The translations under genes and the position numbers were made by a program. DNA of 56,485 nucleotides from contig CAKQDL010000008.1 in the NCBI GenBank assembly GCA_934229395.1, positions 1-56,485 of the forward strand. The letters are read 5' to 3'. The DNA comes from an uncultured Peptococcaceae bacterium (lineage in GTDB: Bacteria > Bacillota > Peptococcia > Peptococcales > Peptococcaceae). Shown piece after piece: positions 7,999 to 16,771 of the stretch (positions are counted from its first letter, which is position 1; every line of letters begins with the position of its first letter). The notes below the pieces were generated by a model that saw only the letters and a program-made list of their open reading frames with translations, was not told the origin of the DNA and searched no databases.

Positions 7999-8946
7999 TT
8001 ATTCCTCATTTGTTTGCAATGACAAACCTAGGGCCACCATCTTTTCTTGAACCTCTTCGAGAGATTTCTTACCAAGATTGCGAACCTTCATCATGTCGTC
8101 TTTACTCTTTTGCGTCAGCTCGAGAACGGTGTTGATTCCAGCACGCTTTAAGCAATTGTAGGAACGAACAGAAAGATCAAGTTCTTCGATGGTCATATCG
8201 AGCACCTTATCTTTTTCTTCTTCTTCCTTTTCAATCATAACTTGCATATCGCGGATGTTATCGTTGAGCCCGATGAAGAGCTGCAAGTGATCAACAAGAA
8301 TGCGCGCTGCCAAAGAAAGAGCATCGGCTGGCTTGATGTTGCCATTGCATTCGATATCCATAGTTAGTTTGTCATACTCGGTGTTGTTACCAACACGGGT
8401 ATCTTCAATTGCAAAGTTTACTTTTTGAACTGGGGTGTAGATAGAATCAATAGGAATGGTACCGATTGGAAGACCTTCCTTTTTGTTCTTATCTGCTGAC
8501 ACGTAGCCACGTCCGGATTCTACAACCATTTCAATGTAGAGACGGCTGTTGGAATCCAAGGTTGCTATATGTAAGTCCTTATTCAGCACTTCAACAGCAT
8601 CGGTGGTAATGATATCACAAGCTGTGATTTCGCCTTCTTCAGTAGCATCTATGATGATGATTTGTGGTTCATCAGAATTACTCTTTAGCGCTAAGGTTTT
8701 GATGTTTAGGATGATTTCCGCAACGTCTTCTTTAACGCCAGGAACAGTTGAGAATTCGTGTAAAACACCATCAATCTTTATGGATGTGACTGCTGCCCCA
8801 GGAATAGAGGATAGGAGAATACGGCGAAGCGAATTCCCTAGCGTAACACCATAGCCTCGTTCAAGTGGTTCGACAACGAATTTGCCATAGGTATTGTCAT
8901 TACTTTGCTCAACACATTCAATGCGTGGCTTTTCAATTTCAATCAT
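7999..8946 (-). CDS. rpoA: DNA-directed RNA polymerase subunit alpha
   Basis: A 315-residue protein of normal length. The N-terminal domain (about 1-230) dimerises and seeds polymerase assembly, with the conserved element YGVTLGNSLRRILLSS. An acidic linker (EKEEEEKDK) leads to the C-terminal domain, whose helix-hairpin-helix region (LDLSVRSYNCLKRAGINTV) contacts UP elements and activators. The ATG follows an AGGAGG site. It sits between rpsD and rplQ as in most bacteria, so polymerase and ribosome production are co-transcribed. Confidence 0.98.
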   Translation of the reverse strand: MIEIEKPRIECVEQSNDNTYGKFVVEPLERGYGVTLGNSLRRILLSSIPGAAVTSIKIDGVLHEFSTVPGVKEDVAEIILNIKTLALKSNSDEPQIIIIDATEEGEITACDIITTDAVEVLNKDLHIATLDSNSRLYIEMVVESGRGYVSADKNKKEGLPIGTIPIDSIYTPVQKVNFAIEDTRVGNNTEYDKLTMDIECNGNIKPADALSLAARILVDHLQLFIGLNDNIRDMQVMIEKEEEEKDKVLDMTIEELDLSVRSYNCLKRAGINTVLELTQKSKDDMMKVRNLGKKSLEEVQEKMVALGLSLQTNEE

Positions 8947-8996
8947 TCATAATCCTCCTGTAAATAGGCTCTGCAGATTGCTACGATGCTTAAGGA

Positions 8997-9590
8997 TTAC
9001 TTGTTGTACAATTCGACGATCAACTGTTCATTTACAGGGATGTCGATATCTTCACGCTTAGGAGCTGCTACAATCTTCACGCTGTGGTTTTGAGCGTCAA
9101 GTTCCATCCAGGATGGGATGTTAGCGAGATCTTGGTTAGCGAGGAATTCTTTGTAGTTTGGAGATTGAGCGGACTTTTCCTTCATTTGGATAACGTCGCC
9201 AACCTTCACTTGCATGGAAGGAATGTTAGCCTTCTTGCCATTGATGGTAAAGTGGTTGTGAACAACCATTTGACGGCATTCACGACGGGTCTTACCAAAG
9301 CCTGCACGGAATACAACGTTGTCAAAACGTTGTTCGAGCATAACGATGAGGTTAGCACCAGCAGGACCTTCAATTTTCTTAGCCTTTTCGAAGTAGTTTC
9401 TGAAAGGCTTTTCCATTACGCCGTAGATGAACTTGGCTTTTTGCTTTTCTTGAAGCTGCATGCCATATTCACTTTGTTTTTTGCGCATTCTCTTTGGTTC
9501 ACGGGTAGATTCTTTGCTGTAACCTAGTTCAGCAGGAGAAATGCCCAATGCACGGCATCTTTTTACGATTGGTTCTCTATTTCTTGCCAT
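8997..9590 (-). CDS. rpsD: 30S ribosomal protein S4
   Basis: A 197-residue protein with the S4 RNA-binding domain around residues 85-150 (MLEQRFDNVVFRAGF, then FTINGKKANIPS). S4 is a primary 16S rRNA binder and acts in decoding fidelity; in many bacteria it also represses its own operon. The N-terminal four-cysteine zinc knuckle seen in some S4 proteins is absent, so this is the zinc-free form. It lies in the alpha-operon segment between rpsK and rpoA. Confidence 0.97.
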   Translation of the reverse strand: MARNREPIVKRCRALGISPAELGYSKESTREPKRMRKKQSEYGMQLQEKQKAKFIYGVMEKPFRNYFEKAKKIEGPAGANLIVMLEQRFDNVVFRAGFGKTRRECRQMVVHNHFTINGKKANIPSMQVKVGDVIQMKEKSAQSPNYKEFLANQDLANIPSWMELDAQNHSVKIVAAPKREDIDIPVNEQLIVELYNK

Positions 9591-9608
9591 TCTATTGAAC
9601 CCTCCTAA

Positions 9609-10004
9609 TTATACTCTTCTGCGTTTTGGTGGACGGCAACCGTTGTGTGGAATTGGAGTAACGTCTTTAATCATGCTTACTTCAAGACCAGCAGCTTGTA
9701 AAGCGCGGATAGCGGCTTCACGGCCAGCGCCTGGACCTTTAACAAGGCATTCGATTTCTTTCAAGCCATGTTCCATAGCAGCCTTTGCAGCGGTTTCAGC
9801 AGCAACTTGTGCAGCGTATGGGGTGCTCTTACGGGAGCCACGGAAACCCATGCCACCAGCACTTGCCCAGCTGATTGCGTTACCGTTAACATCGGTGATA
9901 GTTACGAGAGTATTGTTGAAGCTGCTCTTGATGTGAGCAACACCTTTTTCAATGTTCTTACGTTCTTTGCGACGAACGCGAGTCGTTTTTCTTGGCTTTG
10001 CCAC
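9609..10004 (-). CDS. rpsK: 30S ribosomal protein S11
   Basis: A 131-residue protein with conserved elements NTLVTITDVNGNAISWASAG and RPPKRRRV at the C-terminus. S11 forms part of the platform of the small subunit near the mRNA exit. The start is GTG (10002-10004), preceded by GGGGTGAG, and gives the expected N-terminus MAKPRKT. It is 15 nt after rpsM. Confidence 0.97.
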   Translation of the reverse strand: MAKPRKTTRVRRKERKNIEKGVAHIKSSFNNTLVTITDVNGNAISWASAGGMGFRGSRKSTPYAAQVAAETAAKAAMEHGLKEIECLVKGPGAGREAAIRALQAAGLEVSMIKDVTPIPHNGCRPPKRRRV

Positions 10005-10019
10005 TTTATCTCACCCCTA

Positions 10020-10388
10020 TTACTTCTTACGCTTACCAGCTGCAGCGGATTTTTTGCCCTTGCGAGTTCTAGCGTTGGTCTTAGTCTTTTGACCACGAAC
10101 AGGAAGGCCTTTTCTATGACGGATACCGCGGTAGCAGCCAATTTCGGAAAGGCGCTTGATGTTGAGGTTTACTTCACGACGAAGGTCACCTTCCACGGTA
10201 TAATCGTCAATTAAACGACGAAGCTTTTCTTCTTCCTCATCGGTCAAATCGCGAACGCGAGTGTCTGGGTTGATACCAGCTTCAGCAACGAGCTTTTCAG
10301 CAGTTGGGTTGCCAATACCATAAATATAGGTAAGACCAATGACAATGCGTTTGTCTCTTGGTAAGTCGATACCTGCAATTCTTGCCAT
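10020..10388 (-). CDS. rpsM: 30S ribosomal protein S13
   Basis: A 122-residue protein opening MARIAGIDLPRDKRIVIGL and ending in a lysine- and arginine-rich tail (RTRKGKKSAAAGKRKK). S13 sits in the head of the small subunit, where its tail contacts P-site tRNA and it bridges to the large subunit. Length is normal. The ATG follows an AGGAGG site, and rpmJ is the gene before it. Confidence 0.97.
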   Translation of the reverse strand: MARIAGIDLPRDKRIVIGLTYIYGIGNPTAEKLVAEAGINPDTRVRDLTDEEEEKLRRLIDDYTVEGDLRREVNLNIKRLSEIGCYRGIRHRKGLPVRGQKTKTNARTRKGKKSAAAGKRKK

Positions 10389-10411
10389 TTAATGCACCTC
10401 CTGGGTAACAG

Positions 10412-10525
10412 TTAGCCTTGTACTTGTTTATGCTTTGGGTTTTCACAAATCACCATAACGCGACCTTTGCGCTTGATGACTTTGCACTTTTCACACATCG
10501 GTTTTACGGATGCTCTAACTTTCAT
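10412..10525 (-). CDS. rpmJ: 50S ribosomal protein L36, zinc-binding form
   Basis: A 37-residue protein translated from an ATG at 10523-10525 that follows an AGGAGG-like site. It opens MKVRASVKPMCEKCKVIKR. The zinc ligands are Cys11, Cys14, Cys27 and His32, so this is the zinc-containing version and not a cysteine-free paralogue. L36 is the smallest large-subunit protein and helps fold 23S rRNA near the peptidyl transferase region. It lies between infA and rpsM, the usual place. Confidence 0.96.
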   Translation of the reverse strand: MKVRASVKPMCEKCKVIKRKGRVMVICENPKHKQVQG

Positions 10526-10558
10526 ATATGAAGCCTCCTTGTGAGAAACTCGAGAGTT

Positions 10559-10774
10559 TTACTTAAATCTATAAGTGATTCGACCGCGGGTAAGATCGTA
10601 TGGTGAAAGTTCAACAGTCACACGATCCCCTGGCAAAATCTTAATAAAGTTCATGCGAATCTTTCCGCTGATATGCGCCAAAATGGTATAACCATTTTCT
10701 AGTTCCACTTGAAACATGGCATTTGGCAGTGATTCAACAACAGTTCCCTGAAGCTCAATAACGTCTTTACTCAT
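10559..10774 (-). CDS. infA: Translation initiation factor IF-1
   Basis: A 71-residue single OB-fold protein (MSKDVIELQGTVVESLPN, ending LTRGRITYRFK). IF-1 binds the A site of the small subunit with IF-2 and IF-3 during initiation. Only 15 nt separate it from map, so the KOW-domain RNA-binding gene that many Clostridia carry at this place is absent. Confidence 0.97.
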   Translation of the reverse strand: MSKDVIELQGTVVESLPNAMFQVELENGYTILAHISGKIRMNFIKILPGDRVTVELSPYDLTRGRITYRFK

Positions 10775-10789
10775 GTTTATCTCCTTTTT

Positions 10790-11539
10790 TTATAGGGCTG
10801 TAAGAATAAATGGACCATTTTCTGTTACTGCCACAGTGTTTTCATAGTGGCAAGACAGTTTACCATCGATGGTAACAGTTGTCCAGTCATCCCCTAGAAC
10901 CTCAACCTCGTGGGTACCAAGGTTAATCATTGGTTCAATAGCCAAGCACATACCGGCCTTAAGGCGTGGACCATGTCCTGGTTTTCCATAGTTTGGAATT
11001 TGCGGATCCTCATGCATTTTTGTGCCAATGCCATGACCGCAGAAGTCACGAACAACACCGTAACCACGATCTTCGGCATAAACCTGAATGGCATGAGAAA
11101 CATCTGATAAACGATTGCCGACGATGGCTTGTTCAATGCCGCAGAAGAAACTTTGGCGTGTATCGTCAATCAGTTTTTGGGCTTCTTCACTGATGGTGCC
11201 GCAAGCAATGGTTCTTGCTGCGTCGCCGTGATAGCCGTTCAATATAGCTCCTACGTCAAAACTAATGATATCCCCTTCACGAACGATAACGTCCGGTGAA
11301 GGGATACCATGTACGACAACTTCATTGATGGATGCGCAAATTGAACCGGTAAAGCCGTAGTAACCTTTGAAAGATGGAATAGCGCCTTTGCTACGGATGT
11401 AGCGTTCGGCAATTTCATCGAGTTCTAAGGTTGACATACCTGGGCGCAAAGACTCTTTCAATAATTGATGAGTTTCGGCAACGATGCGGCCCGCTTCACG
11501 CATTAAATCAATTTCATGTTGTGATTTAATTGTAATCAT
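10790..11539 (-). CDS. map: Methionine aminopeptidase, type I
   Basis: A 249-residue pita-bread-fold metallopeptidase that removes the initiator methionine from new proteins. The metal ligands are visible in order: Asp in IISFDVGA, Asp in GYHGDAART, His in CGHGIGTKMHEDP, Glu in LAIEPMIN and Glu in CHYENTVAV. Short type Ia form without an N-terminal extension. Its ATG overlaps the adk stop codon (ATGA, 11536-11539), so translation is coupled to adk. Confidence 0.97.
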   Translation of the reverse strand: MITIKSQHEIDLMREAGRIVAETHQLLKESLRPGMSTLELDEIAERYIRSKGAIPSFKGYYGFTGSICASINEVVVHGIPSPDVIVREGDIISFDVGAILNGYHGDAARTIACGTISEEAQKLIDDTRQSFFCGIEQAIVGNRLSDVSHAIQVYAEDRGYGVVRDFCGHGIGTKMHEDPQIPNYGKPGHGPRLKAGMCLAIEPMINLGTHEVEVLGDDWTTVTIDGKLSCHYENTVAVTENGPFILTAL

Positions 11540-12186
11540 GCTTCTTGCCCTAGTTTCTGCATGATTTCTTTCGTAACGAGAGCCATGTCTTGATCGCCAT
11601 TAATGTCAATCAAATCGCCTTTTTCCTTGTAGTAAGCAATGAGTGGCGCTGTGTTCTTTTCATAGACACCAAGTCTATTTTGGGCAGTTTCTTCAGTGTC
11701 ATCATCACGTTGATACAAGGCGCTACCATCATTATCGCATACACCTTCAACCTTAGGTGGGTTGAATACTGTATGATAGGATGCCTTACAGGTTGGGCAG
11801 AGTCTGCGACCTGTAAGTCTAGCAACAAGCTTTTCTAGTGGAACAACGATGTTGACTGCACCATCAAGCTTGTAGTCAAGATTGGCCATGATTTCAGAAA
11901 GTGCATCAGCTTGAGCAACGGTTCTTGGGAACCCGTCAAGAATGAAGCCCTTCTTGCAATCATCTTCAGCAAGACGTTCACGAACGATACCGATGGTTAC
12001 TTCGTCTGGAACGAGCTCGCCGCGATCCATGTAACCCTTTGCTTCGAGGCCAAGGGCTGTTTGGTCGGCTTGAGCCTTTCTAAACATATCGCCAGTTGAA
12101 ATATGTGGAATATCGAGAATCTTTTTCAATTCATCGGCCTGGGTGCCTTTACCGGCTCCCGGAGGGCCCATTAGTAGAATATGCAT
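11536..12186 (-). CDS. adk: Adenylate kinase, zinc-lid form
   Basis: A 216-residue enzyme that equilibrates ATP + AMP with 2 ADP. The P-loop is MGPPGAGKGTQ at residues 6-16, and the AMP-binding region includes ISTGDMFR and LDGFPRT. The long LID domain carries a Cys-Cys-Cys-Asp zinc site (CPTCKASYH, then CDNDG), the structural form common in Gram-positive bacteria. It lies between secY and map, as usual in Firmicutes. Confidence 0.97.
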   Translation of the reverse strand: MHILLMGPPGAGKGTQADELKKILDIPHISTGDMFRKAQADQTALGLEAKGYMDRGELVPDEVTIGIVRERLAEDDCKKGFILDGFPRTVAQADALSEIMANLDYKLDGAVNIVVPLEKLVARLTGRRLCPTCKASYHTVFNPPKVEGVCDNDGSALYQRDDDTEETAQNRLGVYEKNTAPLIAYYKEKGDLIDINGDQDMALVTKEIMQKLGQEA

Positions 12187-12203
12187 TTTTACACCTTCTA
12201 TTC

Positions 12204-13451
12204 TTATTTCATAAATCCTTCGTAGTTTCTCATCATCATACTGGATTCAATTTGCTTCATTGTGTCAATTGCTACACCAACGACAATCAAGAGTGAGGTA
12301 CCACCAAAGTAGAGGTTCATACCACTGAAGCCCATTACAATTGCAGGAAGCACTGCAATGACTGCGAGGAACAACCCACCAAACAAGGTAATACGACTCA
12401 TAACTTTCATAATATATTCGCTGGTTGGACGACCTGGACGGATGCCAGGGATGAAACCACCATTCTTGCGAATATTATCAGCCACATCGATAGGGTTGAA
12501 GGTAATCGAAGAATAAAAATAGGTGAAGAATACAATGAGAACAGCGTAAAGGACGTTGTAGCCAACATTTTCAAAAGTGAAATGTGTGCTGATCCATGTT
12601 GCTACGCCATTATCTGGGAAGAAGCTAGCAATTGTACCAGGGAAGAACATCAAGCTCATCGCGAAGATGACTGGAATAACCCCGGCATTGTTGATTTTGA
12701 TTGGAATGTGAGTGGATTGACCACCATACATTTTACGACCAACAACGCGCTTTGCATATTGCACTGGAACGCGGCGTTCGCCTTGATTAACAATGATAAC
12801 TGCTACGATGGATACGATGGCAATCACCAAGAAAATCAAAATGTAGAGGATGTTCATAGCACCTTGTTTTGCAAACTCAATGAGATATGCGCAACCAGAT
12901 GGAATGCGGGATACGATACCTGCGAAGATAATCAAGCTGATACCGTTACCAATACCTTTTTCTGTAATCAATTCACCAATCCACATCAAGCATGCGGTCC
13001 CTGCAGTGAGGGAAATGACGATTGTCGCAATGCTGAGGAATGAAGTATCGGTAAGCGCAGAGCGCAAACCGAAAGACATACCAATTGCTTGGATGAAACC
13101 AAGAACAACGGTTAAATATCTGGTATATTCAACAATCTTCTTGCGATCGTCCTTTGCGATGGCCTCCAAACGTGGGAACACGACAGTCAGTAATTGAATA
13201 ATAATCGATGCGTTGATGTATGGGGTGATGCTCATTGCGAAAATGGACACGTTTTGGAACGCACTACCGGAAATGGTGTCGAAGAAGCCTAAGAGGGCTA
13301 CGCGTTCAATCAGTGCAGCAATTTGCGCCTTATCAATGCCTGGGACTGGAATGTGACTCCCAATGCGGAAAATCAAGAACATTACCAAGGTAAAGATGAT
13401 TTTCTTGCGCATTTCTTGAGTTTTAAGGGCGTCACGCAAGGTTTCTAACAT
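12204..13451 (-). CDS. secY: Protein translocase subunit SecY
   Basis: A 415-residue membrane protein with about ten transmembrane segments. It forms the SecYEG channel for export and membrane insertion. Family signatures visible are the opening LKTQEMRKKIIFTL, the pore and plug region HIPVPGIDKAQI, and the cytoplasmic loop GQSTHIPIKINNAGVIPVIF that contacts SecA and ribosomes. Its start overlaps the rplO stop by one base (TAATG), implying translational coupling. Confidence 0.97.
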   Translation of the reverse strand: MLETLRDALKTQEMRKKIIFTLVMFLIFRIGSHIPVPGIDKAQIAALIERVALLGFFDTISGSAFQNVSIFAMSITPYINASIIIQLLTVVFPRLEAIAKDDRKKIVEYTRYLTVVLGFIQAIGMSFGLRSALTDTSFLSIATIVISLTAGTACLMWIGELITEKGIGNGISLIIFAGIVSRIPSGCAYLIEFAKQGAMNILYILIFLVIAIVSIVAVIIVNQGERRVPVQYAKRVVGRKMYGGQSTHIPIKINNAGVIPVIFAMSLMFFPGTIASFFPDNGVATWISTHFTFENVGYNVLYAVLIVFFTYFYSSITFNPIDVADNIRKNGGFIPGIRPGRPTSEYIMKVMSRITLFGGLFLAVIAVLPAIVMGFSGMNLYFGGTSLLIVVGVAIDTMKQIESSMMMRNYEGFMK

Positions 13452-13900
13452 TAGTCAATAACCTCTACGGTGCCGCCTGCAGCTTCAATTTTTTCTTTTG
13501 CGGAAGCACTAAAAGCATTAGCTTTTACAGTAAGCGGCTTGGTGATTTCGCCACCGCCTAGAATCTTAACACCGCCGTTTTCCATTTGCTTAACCTTACC
13601 GCATTCTACGAGGCTTTCTGGAGTAACTACGGTGTTAGCTTCGAATGCATCGAGAATGGAAAGATTTACAGTGGAGTAGGTGGTCTTAAAGTTGTGGTTG
13701 CTAAAACCACGCTTTGGAAGACGACGTTGGATTGGGGTTTGGCCACCTTCGAATGCTGGGCCCTTACCGCCACCGGAACGTGCTTTTTGTCCCTTATGAC
13801 CTTTACCAGAGGTCTTGCCAAGGCCGGAGCCAATACCGCGACCTTTACGCTTGAGCGCGTGCTTAGAACCTTCTGCTGGTTGTAATTCATGCAGTTTCAA
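13451..13900 (-). CDS. rplO: 50S ribosomal protein L15
   Basis: A 149-residue protein with the typical glycine- and lysine-rich N-terminal arm (GSKHALKRKGRGIGSGLGKT, then GHKGQKARSGGG) that threads into 23S rRNA, and a globular C-terminal domain. The start is TTG (13898-13900) with AGGAGG ten bases upstream; it gives the expected N-terminus MKLHELQPAEGS. A late assembly protein of the large subunit. Confidence 0.97.
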   Translation of the reverse strand: MKLHELQPAEGSKHALKRKGRGIGSGLGKTSGKGHKGQKARSGGGKGPAFEGGQTPIQRRLPKRGFSNHNFKTTYSTVNLSILDAFEANTVVTPESLVECGKVKQMENGGVKILGGGEITKPLTVKANAFSASAKEKIEAAGGTVEVID

Positions 13901-13918
13901 TGTAACGTCACCTCCTAA

Positions 13919-14101
13919 TTAGTTGATTTCTTCTACAGTGACAAGGTGATTAACTTTGGTAATCATGCCACGTACAGAAGGAGTATCAGGACGTACTACA
14001 GTGCTGTTTGTTTTTCTTAAGCCAAGAGCCTTAACGACTTTTCTTTGAGCTTCACTGGAACCGATAACACTGCGGGATAAAGTGATTTTCAATTCTGCCA
14101 T
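13919..14101 (-). CDS. rpmD: 50S ribosomal protein L30
   Basis: A 60-residue protein (MAELKITLSRSVIGSSEAQR, ending VNHLVTVEEIN) of the L30/L7 fold. Two ATG codons stand in tandem. The second (14099-14101) is preferred because AGGAGG (14108-14113) is 6 nt upstream of it but only 3 nt from the first. L30 is a small peripheral protein of the large subunit. Confidence 0.95.
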   Translation of the reverse strand: MAELKITLSRSVIGSSEAQRKVVKALGLRKTNSTVVRPDTPSVRGMITKVNHLVTVEEIN

Positions 14102-14112
14102 CATAGACCTCC

Positions 14113-14622
14113 TTAACCTAAGATCTCTTCAACGGTTTTGCCACGGAGCTTAGCTACTTGTTCAGCGTTCTTCATAGATTGAAGACCAGCGATGGTGGCA
14201 CGAACGATGTTGATTTGGTTGTCGGAACGCATGGACTTGGTGAGGATATTGGAAATACCTGCCAATTCAACGACTGCACGAACAGCGCCGCCTGCGATAA
14301 CCCCGGTACCTTCGCTAGCAGGCTTCAACATTACACGAGCTGCGCCGAAACGACCTACGGTTTCGTGAGGAACGGTGCCACCGTTTACGATAGGCACGCG
14401 AATGAGGTTTTTCTTAGCGTCTTCTACACCCTTACGGATAGCTTCTGGCACTTCGCCAGCCTTACCCATACCAACGCCAACAATGCCGTCACCGTTACCA
14501 ACTACAACGAGAGCGCTGAAGCTGAAACGACGACCACCCTTTACAACCTTAGCAACACGGTTGATGGTTACAACACGTTCTTCTAAATCAAGTACACTTG
14601 GATCGATAATTTCTCTAGTCAC
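14113..14622 (-). CDS. rpsE: 30S ribosomal protein S5
   Basis: A 169-residue protein with the N-terminal double-stranded RNA-binding-like S5 domain (RVAKVVKGGRRFSFSALVVV) and the C-terminal domain (NIVRATIAGLQSMKNAEQVA). S5 borders the mRNA entry channel and affects decoding accuracy; the loop around KGGRRF is where spectinomycin-resistance changes fall in other bacteria, and the sequence here looks wild type. The start is GTG (14620-14622) after GGAGGG. Confidence 0.97.
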   Translation of the reverse strand: MTREIIDPSVLDLEERVVTINRVAKVVKGGRRFSFSALVVVGNGDGIVGVGMGKAGEVPEAIRKGVEDAKKNLIRVPIVNGGTVPHETVGRFGAARVMLKPASEGTGVIAGGAVRAVVELAGISNILTKSMRSDNQINIVRATIAGLQSMKNAEQVAKLRGKTVEEILG

Positions 14623-14645
14623 GTTTTTCCCTCCTTCGCCTGTTA

Positions 14646-14999
14646 TTAGAAGTCTAAGCCAGCTTCACGAGCGCCTTCTGCCACGGCTTGGATACGGCCA
14701 TGATAGAGGTTGCCCCCACGGTCAAATACAACCTTGGTAATACCAGCTTCGAGAGCCTTCTGAGCAACCGCTGCCCCTACTGCTTTAGCAGCTTCGGTCT
14801 TGGTGCCTTCAGACTTAACAGTCAAGGTAGAAGCACTAGCGAGTGTTACGCCCTTGGTATCATCAATGACTTGAGCATAGATGTGCTTTGCGCTACGGAA
14901 AACTGCAAGGCGAGGACGTTGTGGTGTACCTTTGATGCTGAAACGCATTCTTTTATGCTTATGAGTACGGATTTTCTTTCTAGGATATTCTTTCTTCAA
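14646..14999 (-). CDS. rplR: 50S ribosomal protein L18
   Basis: A 117-residue protein that binds 5S rRNA together with L5. Conserved elements are KRMRFSIKGTPQRPRLAVFR and DRGGNLYHGRIQAVAEGARE near the C-terminus. The start is TTG (14997-14999) after AAAGGAG, giving MKKEYPRKKIRTHK. Normal length. Confidence 0.97.
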   Translation of the reverse strand: MKKEYPRKKIRTHKHKRMRFSIKGTPQRPRLAVFRSAKHIYAQVIDDTKGVTLASASTLTVKSEGTKTEAAKAVGAAVAQKALEAGITKVVFDRGGNLYHGRIQAVAEGAREAGLDF

Positions 15000-15023
15000 A
15001 ACGGTTCACTCCTTTCTCGCCTA

Positions 15024-15569
15024 TTACTTAGAACCAGTCTTACCAGCTTTGAGCTTAACAACTTCGCCTTCGTAGCGAATACCTTTGCCTTTGTAAGGTT
15101 CTGGTGGACGTACCTTGCGGATGTTCGCAGCAGTTTCGCCAACGAGTTGCTTGTCGATGCCGTTTACCACAATCTTGGTTTGTTCTGGTACTTCGAAGGT
15201 GATACCTTCAATAGCATCGATTTCGACTGGATGAGAATAACCAGCGCTGATTACAAGCTTGTTGCCTTGTAATGCAGCTCTGTAACCAACGCCCTTCATG
15301 GTGAGAGCCTTGGAATAACCTTGAGTTACACCGATAACCATGTTGTTGATGAGGCTACGGGTAAGACCCCAAAGTGCATTATAATTTTTAACGTCGTCAT
15401 TAGGGCATGCGACGATAACTTCTCCGTTTTCAGCCTTAATTACCATATCTGGATGGAGCGCTTTGGTAAGTTCGCCCTTAGCGCCTTTTACGGTAACTAC
15501 GTTGTCTTCGGAGATTTCAACAGTAACACCATCAGGAATGGCTACTGGAAGTTTACCAATACGAGACAT
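15024..15569 (-). CDS. rplF: 50S ribosomal protein L6
   Basis: A 181-residue protein of two tandem L6 domains, with the signature PPEPYKGKGIRYEGE near the C-terminus. L6 lies by the factor-binding site and the sarcin-ricin loop. It opens MSRIGKLPVAIPDGV. The ATG follows a GGAGG site, and the gene lies between rpsH and rplR. Confidence 0.97.
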   Translation of the reverse strand: MSRIGKLPVAIPDGVTVEISEDNVVTVKGAKGELTKALHPDMVIKAENGEVIVACPNDDVKNYNALWGLTRSLINNMVIGVTQGYSKALTMKGVGYRAALQGNKLVISAGYSHPVEIDAIEGITFEVPEQTKIVVNGIDKQLVGETAANIRKVRPPEPYKGKGIRYEGEVVKLKAGKTGSK

Positions 15570-15589
15570 ATTTTACCCTCCTAGGACAA

Positions 15590-15988
15590 TTACCAAACGT
15601 AGCAGATGACTTCGCCGCCCAAGCCATGCTTGCGCGCTTCTTTATCGGTCACAATCCCCTTAGAAGTGGAGATGATTGCGATACCGAGACCACCAAGAAC
15701 CTTAGGAATGTTATCGCTCTTGCAATAAACTCTAAGACCAGGCTTGGAGATTCTCTTAAGCCCTGTAATTACACGTTCTTTTTCTGGGCTGTACTTCAAA
15801 GTCACAATGATTTTGCCCTGTACATTATCTTCAACTACTTCAAAGTCCTTAATAAAGCCTTCAGCCTTAAGAATTTCAGCCAAACGAACTTTAGTCTTAG
15901 AAGCAGGGATTTCTACTTTTTCATGCATTTGCATGTTTGCATTACGGATTCTAGTTAAGAAATCCGCGATTGGATCTGACATTACCAT
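15590..15988 (-). CDS. rpsH: 30S ribosomal protein S8
   Basis: A 132-residue protein with the conserved N-terminus DPIADFLTRIRNAN and C-terminal motif GIAIISTSKGIVTD. S8 binds the central domain of 16S rRNA. In other bacteria it also represses the spc segment at the rplE region; no matching regulatory fold was established here. The first ATG (15986-15988) is chosen because AGGAGG lies 10 nt upstream, against 16 nt for the second. Confidence 0.97.
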   Translation of the reverse strand: MVMSDPIADFLTRIRNANMQMHEKVEIPASKTKVRLAEILKAEGFIKDFEVVEDNVQGKIIVTLKYSPEKERVITGLKRISKPGLRVYCKSDNIPKVLGGLGIAIISTSKGIVTDKEARKHGLGGEVICYVW

Positions 15989-16018
15989 TAAATGATGACC
16001 TCCTTCCGAAAGTGATGC

Positions 16019-16198
16019 TTACCAGCTGGACTTGGTTACGCCTGGGAGCTCGCCCTTGCTAGCCAATTCACGGAAGCATACGCGGCAAAGGCCGAACTTT
16101 CTCATATACCCGTGTGGACGTCCGCAAACCTTGCATCTGTTATGTTCACGCACTTTATATTTAGGTGCTTTATGGACTATCTTGGATGTTTTAGCCAA
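16019..16198 (-). CDS. rpsN: 30S ribosomal protein S14, type Z
   Basis: A 59-residue protein translated from a TTG start (16196-16198). The sequence opens MAKTSKIVHKAPKYKVREHN and carries the zinc site CKVCGRPHG with CRVC further on (four cysteines). This is the short, zinc-binding form common in Gram-positive bacteria. AGGAGG (16207-16212) is 8 nt upstream of the TTG and no in-frame ATG is available there. S14 sits in the head of the small subunit. The TTG start makes the gene easy to miss in ATG-only searches. Confidence 0.96.
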   Translation of the reverse strand: MAKTSKIVHKAPKYKVREHNRCKVCGRPHGYMRKFGLCRVCFRELASKGELPGVTKSSW

Positions 16199-16213
16199 TT
16201 TCCTTACCTCCTG

Positions 16214-16753
16214 TTAACCTGCGAAAGGCATGCCGAGCATCTTCAGGAGCTCTTTACCTTCTTCATCCGTCTTAGCGGTTGTGGTAAATACGATTTGCAT
16301 ACCTCTGATTTTATCAATTTTATCATAATCGATTTCTGGGAAAATCAGCTGTTCGGTTAAGCCGAGGCTGTAGTTGCCGCGGCCATCGAAGCTCTTGCCG
16401 GAAACGCCACGGAAGTCTCTTACGCGAGGTAGTGCAACGTTCACCAAACGGTCAACGAATTCATACATTTGGTCGCCACGAAGGGTAACCTTTACGCCGA
16501 TTGGCATACCTTCACGAATCTTGAAACCTGCGATGGATTTCTTAGCGCGAGTGATAACTGGTTTTTGACCAGCAATACGGGTAATATCGTCAACAGCACC
16601 GTCGAGAGCCTTAGGGTTGTCTACTGCTTCACCAAGACCGATGTTGATGATTACTTTGTCAAGTTTTGGAATAGCCATTACGTTGGTATAACCAAACTTT
16701 TCTTGCATTGCAGGAGCAATTTCTGCGATGTATTTATCTTTTAATCTAGCCAC
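16214..16753 (-). CDS. rplE: 50S ribosomal protein L5
   Basis: A 179-residue protein that binds 5S rRNA and contacts the P-site tRNA. Recognisable elements are VMAIPKLDKVIINIGLGEAV and RDFRGVSGKSFDGRGNYSLG. The start is GTG (16751-16753) after AGGAGG, giving MARLKDKYIAEI. Normal length; it lies 15 nt upstream of rpsN. Confidence 0.97.
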   Translation of the reverse strand: MARLKDKYIAEIAPAMQEKFGYTNVMAIPKLDKVIINIGLGEAVDNPKALDGAVDDITRIAGQKPVITRAKKSIAGFKIREGMPIGVKVTLRGDQMYEFVDRLVNVALPRVRDFRGVSGKSFDGRGNYSLGLTEQLIFPEIDYDKIDKIRGMQIVFTTTAKTDEEGKELLKMLGMPFAG

Positions 16754-16771
16754 TTGTAGACCTCCTCCCTA

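Noticed and set aside
12582..13043. Plus-strand open frame inside secY
   Set aside because: It is antisense to secY, rich in Cys, Asn and Asp as expected for a reverse-frame shadow, and has no ribosome binding site.
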